Assembly: GCA_030063045.1 (NCBI GenBank)
Contig: JAQSEB010000109.1
Span: forward strand, 1,550,001-1,614,000
From: Pratylenchus scribneri
Lineage: Eukaryota > Nematoda > Chromadorea > Rhabditida > Pratylenchidae
Direction: 5' to 3'
DNA length: 64,000 nt
Shown: positions 53,462 through 63,289 of the stretch, in pieces
Position numbering within the stretch: position 1 is the stretch's first letter
Layout: every line of letters starts with the position of its first letter
Notes under the pieces: generated by a model
Told to the model about the DNA's origin: nothing
What the model saw: the letters and a program-made list of their open reading frames with translations, nothing else
Database searches by the model: none
Made by a program: the position numbers and the translations under genes

Positions 53462-56400
53462 TTATCTTACTTTTTTCTTCAGCCCACTCTTCGGGTTTAT
53501 TGGAACAACACGCCAAAATTGTTTGTCCAATATTTTATTAAGTGCATAAAATTGTATTCCAATTCCATACATGAAAGCCAAACAAAATATTGCCGACAAA
53601 CGAAAAAAGAATTCCCTGAAAAATAATAAATTTAAAAATAAATTATTAGCAATATTTTTTTTAAATTTAATCTGTGTCATTCGTCTTCAACTACGTTAGG
53701 ATGATTCACATTGATACTGGTGTAAATGATAACTTAAATTTTTTTTGTTTTTTTCAGTTAAAATTTAAATAAAAATAAAAGAATAAACACAAAATGTTTG
53801 GAAAAACAAAAACCAAAAATTTTTGGAGAATGTTTTTTTTATAATTTTTAAACAAAATTTAATATTTATTATAATAATTTTTTTCTAATTATTTCAAATT
53901 TTAATGAAAATTTAAATTAGCTTTTATACTATTGTAGAGTAGAATCAAGGGATGGGATTTTTATTGATATCAATATTTTGTTTGCGAACTTAAAATAGCT
54001 TGAAACCAACGTAAAATATGTTTTTATCAATGTTTTTGTTGATTTTCGTGAACTTTTTGGTCAATATCCATCAATATTTTGCCATTTTTTTTGATCGTCA
54101 ATATTTATTTCAATATTTCGCCATTTTTTGGCATTTTGTTCAATATTTTGAAGATTTTTGAAAATTTTTACTAAATTTTATAGTTTTTTTGCAAAAAATT
54201 TAAAATTTCTTGATAAAATTTTGAAAATTTTTTGAAAAATTTTCCATTTTTTGAAAAAAATAATCAAAAATTGATTTTCGCCTATTATTTAAAAAATTAT
54301 CAATCTATAAAAAATAATTCATTTTTTAGAAATGAATTTTAAAATTTTTTTTGAATAAAAAACATCAAAATGTTAATATAATAATTTTTGATTGAAAGTA
54401 ATTGAAAAAAAATTTTAAAAATTTTTTGCTAAAATTTATCGTTTTTTAAAAAATTTTCATCAATATTTTGCCTATTTTTTGTTATTTTCGTCAATAAAAA
54501 TCCCATCCCTAAGAATCACCCATATTTATATTTATACCACCTTTTGCCTATTTTAGGTTGCTATATTTAAATATTGGAATAATTAGCATTTACTTACGCC
54601 CTGTTGCATTCAACATAGCCACGGACTATTGTGGTTGGGGTTTTCAAACCAAATCGATTTTCCTCTTCCCGAATTGTATGTTCTAATAGAAATAGTGGCA
54701 CACGATGGGCATCCATTTGAACATGCAAACCGGGCCCTTTGAACTGAATTTGGGTGAATTATAAAATTATTTATTTAATCGTGATTTTTCGTGTCTGGTT
54801 AAATTTGACTCCTATTAAACCTCATGCTGCTCAAAGTTTAGCCCCAATTTATTTATATAACTCGAAATCTAATTCTAATCTTAAGTATTCTGCTGCTGGT
54901 GGCCAAACAAGTTTTATGGTCTCAAAAAAAGATTACTTTAGCACGAAAAATTTCATGGTCTGAAAATTATAGAAAAATGTAATAAAAACCAAATTTAAAC
55001 TTTTTCAAATTTTGGACTTGATAGCCCCCCCCCCCCCCCTCAAATCGACTAAAAAGTGAAATCCAAAAATAAGTGCCTGTTTCATCATGGGTAAATTAAT
55101 TGACATCCTAAATTATCGTTATTTTGTTTATTTTTTTAAACAAAAAGCTTACTTCTTCCTCTAATTGGGCTGAATTTAGCCTCTAATTTGACTATTTTTG
55201 TTTTTCCTTAGAAAACTTTTTTAGGGTTAGGACTAGGGTTATGGTAGGGCCGGCATGGGTATTTATTAGGGATGGGGACTAAGCTATAAATTTGTTGAAT
55301 TATGGCCATTTTTGTGATAATGCATTTTTTGGCCATAACTCTGTGGCCAATGGGCCAATTTAAATGAACTAAATTGCATTTAATAGCTTTTTTGTGGGCT
55401 ATCGAATGGTATATTATATATATTTTTTGAAAGACAAAAATTTTGCCCAAGTTATGGCCAAAAAACCACTTTTCGCAAAATCAGAGGCTAGATTCAGCCA
55501 AATTAAAGGAAGAATTAAGTCCCACGTTTTTTTACCGGTTCTCCATTGATCAGAGCATCTGGGCGAATTAGGGCGACAATACAGCGTTTTTGTGGATAAT
55601 AGATAATTTTATCGATCTGCAAAAGAAAAATAACGAATTTGTAAAAATGTTCAGCCCATACCTCTCCAGTTGGCAAATAGTATTGCATGAATTGTTCGAA
55701 TGTGATTTGTGGTTGCGCCACAATTTGGGCATGCTCTGACTTCACATTGCCACGCGGCAGACTGGACAGGAAAATATCAATACAAACAAGTGAGATCATT
55801 TGGATTAAGGCGAATTTGCGAAGCGCTGAAATGAAATTATGGAGATTATATTTTTTTATCTTATTAGTTACTTGCTTAAAGGGAAATATTTAAAATGCCG
55901 AATAAAGTTTTAAAAGGTTTTAACGGGTTTAGTGGTTTGTCCTAGACCCCTAAACTCTATACACATTCGATAGATCTCGTCAAGACGCGTCGAATGGTAT
56001 ATAATTTGTCATGGTTTGATCAAAAATTAAGGGTATTAAACCGTTTAAACCGTTTGTCGACTTTGGTTCAAAATCAAGTTAAAATTGATCAACCCTTGAC
56101 AAAATATATACCATTCGACGCGTCTTGACGGGATCTATCGAATGGGTATAGGGTTTAAGGGTCTATGACAAACCACTAAACCGCTAAAATTATTACTTTA
56201 TTCGGCATTTTCAACAATTCGGCATTTTCAATAATTATACCATCCCTTACTTAAATATATTATTTATGTGCAGATTTAAAAATTTTGAGATTTTTATTTT
56301 ATTATTCATATTGAGATAATATTAATTTGCCGAAAAAATAATTAATTTGCCGAAATTTCTCCTGCCAAAAAAAATATATTTTTTTAGGCCATATAGCTTG

Positions 56401-57930
56401 GCCATAACTAGGTATTAGGGCTCAGGGTTAGATACAGAGCACAGGATGGGATTAGGAGCTAGAGGCTAATGATTAGGGAACTAAACTCGAACAAACTATA
56501 CACCAATCGAAGTATCTCAATGAGCTAGGATATAAGGTTTTATGGGTCAAGGAAGAAGCATAAAAGTTATTACGTTATGGGCAAAAAAAATTTCTCTTTT
56601 TAAAAATTTAGTTTCGAACCAAAAATGGAAATATATTTAAATAATTTATTTTATAAATTTTTGGTACTTGTGTAGTTTGGGTTCCGGTCATCAGGTTTGG
56701 GATTAGGGTAGGGTCATTCAGGGATATGTTAGGGATGGGATGGGGTAAAAATCATCTCAAATGTATCCTAAACCCAAGCACAAACCCTAACACCCAAAGG
56801 GGGTCCCTTCACTTTTTCCTCACTTTTACCAAGGTGACCCAAAAGGGGACCCAAACTTAGCAAGTAATAACTTTTTTATTTTTGACCAAACTGTTGGTCA
56901 CCAATTAAAAATTAATTATTTTTAAGCCCACCTCGCCCAATATCCCATTCAATTTTGTAGCCGCTTTTTGCATGCTCTTCGTTGAATTCATCCAAGAACA
57001 TTTTGATTCTAACTGGACTAATCAAAACATATTTTATCGGATGGACGCAGTAATATCTTCCTTCAGCAAATTTTGATTCGAATTTGGACAACAATTGTTG
57101 GGAATCCATTTTGTCGGCGACCTCTTTGTCATCCGTGGAATTGGAGCAAGTGCTGGGCGTTTTCTCGCTGCTGCTGACTTTGAATCGTAGTCCGCGTGCT
57201 GCTGAAAATAATTTTTATAATATTAATAATCGTAAATATTTCCTTAGAGGTTACTATTTTTTTCAGATAAAAAGTATTTTTTTGCAGAAAAAAAAACAGT
57301 TTTTGATTTCTAACAATTCAGAAACCGGTTTTAGAGCCCAAAAACTTTATACCATTTTGTAGATCTCATCGAGACGCATCGAATGGTATATAATTTATCA
57401 TGCTTTGACCCAAAATTAAAGAGTTTAAAACCAAAAACCGGAAATATGGGTTTAAACGGTTTAATACCCTTTAATTTTGGGCCAAACCATGACAAATTAT
57501 ATACCATTCGATGCGTCTCGATGAGATCTACAAAATGGTATAAGGTTTGTTGGGTCTAAAACCGGTTCCCGACTTATTAGAAGTCACTTTTTTCTGCAGA
57601 AAATATTTTCCTAAAATCCAGCATAGTTTATTTTAGGAAAATATTTTAGTTTTTTTAAGTATTGAATAAATCTTCTCTGAATTTAATTATTAAATTTTTA
57701 GTAAATTTATCAAATTAATTACGTGTTAGAATGCATTTTTGATTGGCCAAATTATCCATGAGAAGGCAGCATTTTGCACCGTTGTTAGTTTTCAGTGAAT
57801 GATGTGTTCGAAATGGATGGCGCAAAATCAGCAAATTGCGATGATTTCGATGGTAGAGCATTTGTTGTTGGCTTTGGCTGGCACTTCTCACAAAATTGGA
57901 TGTTGTTGAAATTTTTAGAAGGCAATACAT
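53462..57930 (-). CDS. Mitochondrial m-AAA N-domain-like protein 1 (no ATPase domain)
   Basis: Exons 57723-57930, 56932-57201, 55662-55825, 55536-55616, 54598-54743 and 53462-53615 keep phase and give 340 residues. The first 45 residues have Arg/Lys/His but no acidic residue, as in a mitochondrial presequence. Then a hydrophilic region, TM1 (FALIQMISLVCIDIFLSSL, about 164-182), an intermembrane-space domain (ITFEQFMQYYLPTGE, YYPQKRCIVALIRPDALING, RVPLFLLEHTIREEENRFGL) and TM2 (FFRLSAIFCLAFMYGIGI, about 293-312). This is the order and style of the FtsH extracellular domain at the N-terminus of paraplegin and AFG3L2. The chain stops 28 residues after TM2; no Walker A, SRH or HEXXH follows. An alternative donor at the end of the last exon would instead join an exon running into the satellite. 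The role is unknown: it might pair with true m-AAA subunits or act alone. Confidence 0.82.
53948..54510. mobile_element. Terminal-inverted-repeat element in intron 5 of gene 1
   Basis: Ends AGGGATGGGATTTTTATTGA and TCAATAAAAATCCCATCCCT are perfect inverted repeats. The flanks TAGAATCA and AAGAATCA differ at one position and may be an 8-bp target duplication, so it is perhaps hAT-like. The interior is made of TCAATATTTTG-type words. No coding sequence. Confidence 0.8.
55148..55522. mobile_element. Foldback element in intron 4 of gene 1
   Basis: The left end (ACTTCTTCCTCTAATTGGGC, then TGAATTTAGCCTCTAATT) is inverted at the right (AATCAGAGGCTAGATTCA, then GCCAAATTAAAGGAAGAATT). The centre has AGGGTTAGGACTAGGGTT, telomere-like. 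Confidence 0.7.
55885..56245. mobile_element. Foldback element of the GACGCGTC family, in intron 2 of gene 1
   Basis: GATAGATCTCGTCAAGACGC, then GTCGAATGGTATATAATTTG, at the left faces ATATATACCATTCGACGC, then GTCTTGACGGGATCTATC, at the right. The ends (TTTAGTGGTTTGTCCTAG; TATGACAAACCACTAAAC) are inverted. Confidence 0.85.
56675..56865. mobile_element. Foldback element with GTAGTTTGGGT ends, in intron 2 of gene 1
   Basis: It starts ACTTGTGTAGTTTGGGTTCC and ends GGGGACCCAAACTTAGCAAG. The centre holds GATTAGGGTAGGG and CCTAAACCC. Related to 32266-32480. Confidence 0.65.
57245..57640. mobile_element. Foldback element of the GACGCGTC family, in intron 1 of gene 1
   Basis: Left arm AAACCGGTTTTAGAGCCC and TTTGTAGATCTCATCGAGAC; right arm GTCTCGATGAGATCTACAAA and GGGTCTAAAACCGGTT. 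Near-perfect palindrome over about 300 bp. Confidence 0.85.
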
Positions 57931-58182
57931 TTTGCTCCAAAATTTTGCAAAAAAAAAATCCCTAAATTTTTATTAAATATTAAAAATATTATTAATAAAT
58001 AAAAAGATAATTTCATTTAAATGGATTAATCATTAATGTGTAAATAATATTAGAAAAATTGTAATAATTTTATACAAATATAAAAAAATTGATAAATGAT
58101 AATAAAATTTGCATTTATAAATAAATTAATTCATCAAATCAACAATGTCAAACTAATCAATTTTTTTTGCTCTTTTGGACAT

Positions 58183-61100
58183 TCATCCTCTTGAATTTCT
58201 GGCCACCACACGGAACCATTTTTTGAAGTATGTTTTGACCGTAAAGCGTGCCCAAAGTATTTGCACAAGCATCATGAGAAAAAATGCGCACAAATAGTAG
58301 AATATTCTATTGCTGGAAATGGAAAAAATATTTTTTATTTCTTATTCACTTTAATTTTTAAAACCGTAATTTTTGAAGTTTTAAAAAAGGAATACCGACA
58401 AAAAGTTTTTACTTTTTGACTTCTAATAAATCAGAAACCGGTTTTAGACCTTACAAACCTTGTACCAATTTGTAGATTTCATCGAGACGCGTCGATTAGT
58501 ATATAATTTTCATAGTTTGGCCAAAATTAATTAAACCGTTTAAACAAAATTTCCGGTTTTTTGTTTAATTAAAGGGTATTAAACTGTTTAAACCAGATTT
58601 CCCGTTTTTGGTTTTAAACTCTTTAATTTTGGATCAAACTATGACAAATATTATACCATTCAATGCGTCTCAATGAAATCTACAAAATGGTATAAGGTTT
58701 GTAGGGTTTAAAACCGGTTTTTGATTTATTAGAAGTCAAAAAATTTTCTGGGAAAAATTATTTTTTTTTTCTGCAAAAATAGTAACCTTAATTTTTCATA
58801 GCCCTGTTTTAATTTATTATACTCAAATAATAAACCTTTTATTGTATACAAGTTCGCCTCTGATGAGGACTGGGATTGAATCTTTCGAACCAATTGAACT
58901 TTCAGCGGCCCGGATAAATGTGTTTAAAAATAGTTTTGGCGCTGGAATTGCCAATTTAACATGTACACCGAGTCCAGTGAACTGATTTAGAGAAGAAAAA
59001 TTTGGATATTTTGTATATTTTTACCGGTTCTTCATTGATCAGTGCACCTGGGCGAATTAGGGCAATAAGCAATCTCTTCGATCGATAATAGATAATTTTG
59101 TCAACCTGTATGAAAAAAAAGGAATTGATTTAAAATTATTTTTGGGAAAGAAACACTTCCTTTCCTATTTACTTTACTTATTACTAGAGATCGGACGGGA
59201 CCAGTGGCGGTTTTAGGGGGGTGCGGGGGTGCGCACCCCCAGTTTGGGGGAGTGGCACCCCGGGGTGCCGTGGGGGTAGAGAGAAAAAATAGGGGTTTTT
59301 TTTACAAATTAGACTAAAAACCAAAAAAAATTTTAGCACTCGCGCCTAACGGCGTCGGCGCTCGTATTATATTTTTTTAACTGATTTTTTTCCAGTAAAC
59401 TTCATTTTTTTTTTCAAAATTTTCGGTTTTTTGACATAAAAATTGGTAAATTTTCGAGAGCACCCCGGGGTGCTGTGATTTTTTCGGCTGCGCACCCTCC
59501 CCTTTCTGGAAAAATCCTAGAACCGCCACTGGACGGGACGATCGTTCGGGAGAAAGTTCGGGAAAAGAGACCGGAATGATTTGGGAATTCCAGAGAAGGT
59601 GATCCTGACTGAAGAATTTTCTGAATTTTCGGGAAAACACGGTTATGGGAATTTCTAAAAATTTCCGATCAAGGGAAAAGGGCATTTTTCGTTAGAATTT
59701 TTCCCTTGAAGTTTTAAAATGTTGATTTTTATAGACTAACAGTAATAATCTACAAATATGTGCGTTTAAATTGTTTTTTTTTTACCATTTTTTCCTAAAT
59801 GAATTTTTTTCTCTTTTCCATTGTTTTTAAAAATTCCTGAATCCCGAGCAGGGTCCCGATATTTTTTGACTCGGAAAAACTCGGAAATGGGAATTTTCGG
59901 AAATCCCGAACCGAGTTCCCGATCGAGGTGCTTGGTCTATCTCTTATTTAAAATATTTCCTATCAAAAAAAAGCGCAAACCTCTCCAGATGACAAATATT
60001 CACCCAAAAATTGGCCGAATGTGATTTTTGGTTGTGCCGCCACAATTTGTGCATATTCCGGATTCAAATTGCCGCGTGGACGAAACAACCAGATCAGAAA
60101 GAGCATAAAAATGGTCGGAATGATTTGTATTAAGATGAGTGAAGTGATCATTAAGCATGCATCCGTAAAATCTGCAATTGAAAAAAAATTAATATTTTAG
60201 GATAATATTTAATTTAGCAAAAAAACATTGAAAATGGCGAAAAGATTATAACGGTTTAACGGTTCAGTGGTTTGTCCTAGATGCATAATCCTTATACACA
60301 GTCAATAGATCTCATCAAGATTCAAGACGCGTCGATTGGTATATAATTTGTTTGGTTTGATCAAAAATTAAGGGTTTTAAACCACTTAAACCGTTTTTAT
60401 GGGGTTTGGTTCAAAATCAATTAAACCATGATAAATTATATACCAATCGATGTGTCTTGACGAGCTCTATCCAATGGTATATGTGAATTTTGGACAAACC
60501 AACTAAACCGTTATAAACTTTTCGCAATTTTCAATGTTTTTTTTTTCGTAATTTTAAATATTTCCCTATAAATTTGATCAAAAAATAATTAATTAACACA
60601 AATTTTTTGTGACAAAAATAATAATTTTTGAGGCCATAAAACTTGACCAAATCAGACTTCTTTAAGATTACCTATTCCCTAATCCCATGCTGCCCTAAAA
60701 TCCGTAATACCTAGTTATGGCCAAGTTAACCTCAAAAATAATATTTTTCGATGCGAAAGAATTCGGGTAAATTTTTTTTTGGGGAAAAATTAATTTTTTC
60801 CCATTTTTTAATTCAAAGTCAATCAATCAATTTTCCTTACTAATTGTCTGCTCGTCCGCATTATCTTTAGAACTTCGCATTTCATCGTTCGCAATTTCGT
60901 TTCTTTCTACAAATTGCTTTAGTGATTCATGAAGATCATTGGCATATTCAATTTTGTAGCCGCTTTTTGCATGTTCTTTGTTGAATTTGAGCCTGAACAA
61001 TTCTACAGCGTCGGGTAATTCGATGAGTTTTACGTTCCCATTCTTTAAATCCTTCCAAAATTTGTAATAAAATTGGATATATTTTGATTTGAATTCGGAC

Positions 61101-61887
61101 ATAAATTTTTGTTGGGATTCCATTTTGTCGGCTTTCTCCTTCTCATTCTCAACAGTAGCAGCAATGGAGGAGGGGATCTCTGCTGTCTTTACTTTTGTCA
61201 CTTTTATCTTGATGCCACTATTGTCAGCATTTTTTCGAAGTTCGCGCGACTCTGAAATTTTTATTTTATCAAAATGTTTTGCTTCATTGCGACCTAAAAT
61301 ACATAACTATTGATAAATATTTCGACTTTTAATAAATCAAAAACCGGTTTTAGACCTTATAAACCTTATACAGTTTTGTAGATCTCATCGAGACGCGTCA
61401 ATTGATATATAATTTGTCATGGTTTGGTCAAATTTGTAGTGTATTAAACCACTTATTTAAACCGTCCATGGTTTTTGGTTTAAAACTAATTTAAAATTGT
61501 CAAACCCATGACAATTTATATATGACGCGTCAGGTTAGAACTTTTAGCATAAAATCTACTATATTTTTTTCTCTATATTCATTACAATCAGGATTAATAA
61601 TGAACAAATTAGCTAAAATTTTTTAAAAAAATAACATTAAAACCTCATGACTTCAGCATAATTAAGAAAATGTATTATTTACGTATTAAAATGCATTTTT
61701 TATTGGCCAAATTATCCATGAGAAGGCAACATTTTGCATTGTTGTTTGTTTTCAGTGAATGATATGTTCGAAATGGATGGCATAAAAACATTAAATTGCG
61801 ATGATTTCGATTGTATAACATTTGATGTTGGCTTTGGCTGGCACTTCTCAAAAAATTGGTTGTTGACATTTTTAGAAGGCAATACAT
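58183..61887 (-). CDS. Mitochondrial m-AAA N-domain-like protein 2 (no ATPase domain)
   Basis: Exons 61683-61887, 60841-61251, 59981-60171, 59025-59105, 58836-58981 and 58183-58312 keep phase and give 387 residues. The exon layout is the same as in gene 1, and exons 4 and 5 are the same length (81 and 146 nt). The presequence is very like that of gene 1 (MYCLLKMSTT; HPFRTYHSLKTNN). Exon 2 is longer and encodes a Lys/Glu-rich stretch (EKEKADKMESQQKFM ... NKEHAKSGYKIEY). TM1 is at about 212-232, ending in WLFRPRGN; the intermembrane-space domain follows (ITFGQFLGEYLSSGE, LLIALIRPGALIN), then TM2 (RIFYYLCAFFLMMLVQIL). The chain ends 27 residues after TM2, without an AAA domain. The two genes are tandem duplicates that have diverged in exons 2, 5 and 6. 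Confidence 0.82.
58370..58800. mobile_element. Foldback element of the GACGCGTC family, in intron 5 of gene 2
   Basis: Left arm AATCAGAAACCGGTTTTAGA and TCATCGAGACGCGTCG; right arm ATTCAATGCGTCTCAATG and GTTTAAAACCGGTTTTTGAT. Palindromic over about 380 bp. Confidence 0.8.
59202..59531. mobile_element. hAT-like short element (330 bp), in intron 3 of gene 2
   Basis: Ends CAGTGGCGGTTTTAGG and CCTAGAACCGCCACTG are inverted repeats with one mismatch, flanked by a perfect 8-bp duplication GACGGGAC (59194-59201 and 59532-59539). It has GC-rich inner arms (GCACCCCGGGGTGC palindromes). It is nested in an older repeat with inverted CGGGA-rich ends that reaches to about 59940. Confidence 0.9.
60210..60560. 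mobile_element. Foldback element of the GACGCGTC family, in intron 2 of gene 2
   Basis: Left arm AACGGTTCAGTGGTTTGTCC and AGACGCGTCGATTGGTATAT; right arm ATATACCAATCGATGTGTCT and TTTGGACAAACCAACTAAAC. Confidence 0.8.
61310..61560. mobile_element. Foldback element of the GACGCGTC family, in intron 1 of gene 2, partial
   Basis: The left arm is well kept (AATAAATCAAAAACCGGTTT; GATCTCATCGAGACGCGTCA). The right arm is cut short after ATATGACGCGTCAGG. Confidence 0.7.
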
Positions 61888-62155
61888 TTTGGTCCTTGGA
61901 TTTAGCAGAAAAAAGCCTGCATTTTTTTATAAATGATGTTTTGTATTTTTTATTAATAAAATAAAAGATAAGATTTTTTATTCAATGAATAAATCATTAA
62001 AATGTGTGAAAAAACATAATTAAATTTTATAAATTACCTATTTGAAAATGTAAACAACAAAAAAATCAACAAATTAATCTAATAACAAAAATTACCTATT
62101 TTTAATTTCTCTCTTTCAAATCATTTTTACGGAATATTCCTTCATTCTTTTTGAT

Positions 62156-63254
62156 TTATTTTGAGTCTCGTTTTCGTAAACCAATCGAATATTGCTCATC
62201 TTGAATTCGTTGTTCTATTTCTTTTGTTTGCACATTGCGGAATGATTCTGGCAATTGAACAATCAAAACGGGGTCATTAAACTAAATTTAAGTATAAAAT
62301 GTCGTTAATTTTTTGGTTTTTACCAGTTCTCCATTGATGAGAGCATCTGTTGGGCGGAGGAGGGCAACAAGCAAGTTTCGTTCCCGATTATGGATAAAGT
62401 AGATAATCTAAAAGAAAAAAATTAAGGAATATATTAAAATTGTATTGGTTACTATTTTTTGGCAGTAAAATTATTTCTTTTGGCACAAAAATGCTTTTTT
62501 GGCACAAAAATGCTTTTTTGGCACTAAAAACAGTTTTTGACTTCTAATAAATCAGAAATAGGTATTTGACCAAACAAACTTGATACCAATTTATAGATCT
62601 CATTGAGACGCATCGATTGGTATATAGAATCAGGTTTTAGCCCAAAATTAGAATTTAAAAACTAAAAACTTGAAAAATGGTTTAAACGGTTTAATAGCCT
62701 TTAATGTTGGCCAACCATGACAAATTATATAAGAATCGATACGCTCGATGAGATCTACAAAATGGTATAATGTTTGTAGGGTCTAAATCCGGTTTCTGGA
62801 TTTATTGGAAATCAAAATCCGTTTTGTGTAATAAATATTTATCAAATTGTTTTTGTGAAGGCCTATTCTTATTTTATTTTTATTAATATTTCTTTTTCTT
62901 AAAACCATGAGCTTTTTGTAATTCATGTGTTCCTTTAGAAACATTGGAATAATATTAAAAAAAAGCTGTATGAATAAATTTTTCCAAACTTATTTAAATG
63001 ATTTAAAGAGCTCAAAAACCTCTATAGACGGTAAATAGTCTTGCAAAAATTGGTCGAATTCGATTGATCGCATTCGGATTGATTCTGGCAATCGAACATG
63101 CAAATAGGGCGCAATGAACTATGATTTTGAGAAAAAATTTAAATTGTTTTACTTTTTTGTGTGTTTTTACCCGTTTTCCATTGATTGTAGCACTTTTACG
63201 GAGGAAGACGACAAGCAAATTTTGTTTCGGATAAGGGTCAATTTTGGCGATGTA
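62156..63254 (-). CDS. m-AAA N-domain-like protein 3, partial (5' end outside the window)
   Basis: Exons 63171-63254, 63020-63118, 62324-62407 and 62156-62281 are each a multiple of three and read in one frame for 131 residues to a stop. The 63254 end has an acceptor, so upstream exons lie to the right, beyond the window. The protein holds the intermembrane-space module of genes 1 and 2 twice: first PKQNLLVVFLRKSATINGKR with IEFDQFLQDYLPSIE, then RERNLLVALLRP and DALINGEL with LPESFRNVQTKEIEQRIQD. No second membrane segment follows the second module, unlike genes 1 and 2. It may be a soluble or singly anchored variant, or a gene on the way to decay, but no stop or frameshift is seen in these four exons. 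Confidence 0.68.
62450..62835. mobile_element. Foldback element of the GACGCGTC family, in an intron of gene 3
   Basis: Left arm TTGACTTCTAATAAATCAGA and TAGATCTCATTGAGACGC; right arm CGATACGCTCGATGAGATCT and GGTCTAAATCCGGTTTCTGG. Palindromic, more diverged than the copies in genes 1 and 2. Confidence 0.75.
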
Positions 63255-63289
63255 CTTGAAAAAAATTAAGTTTTATAATAAAATAGGAT

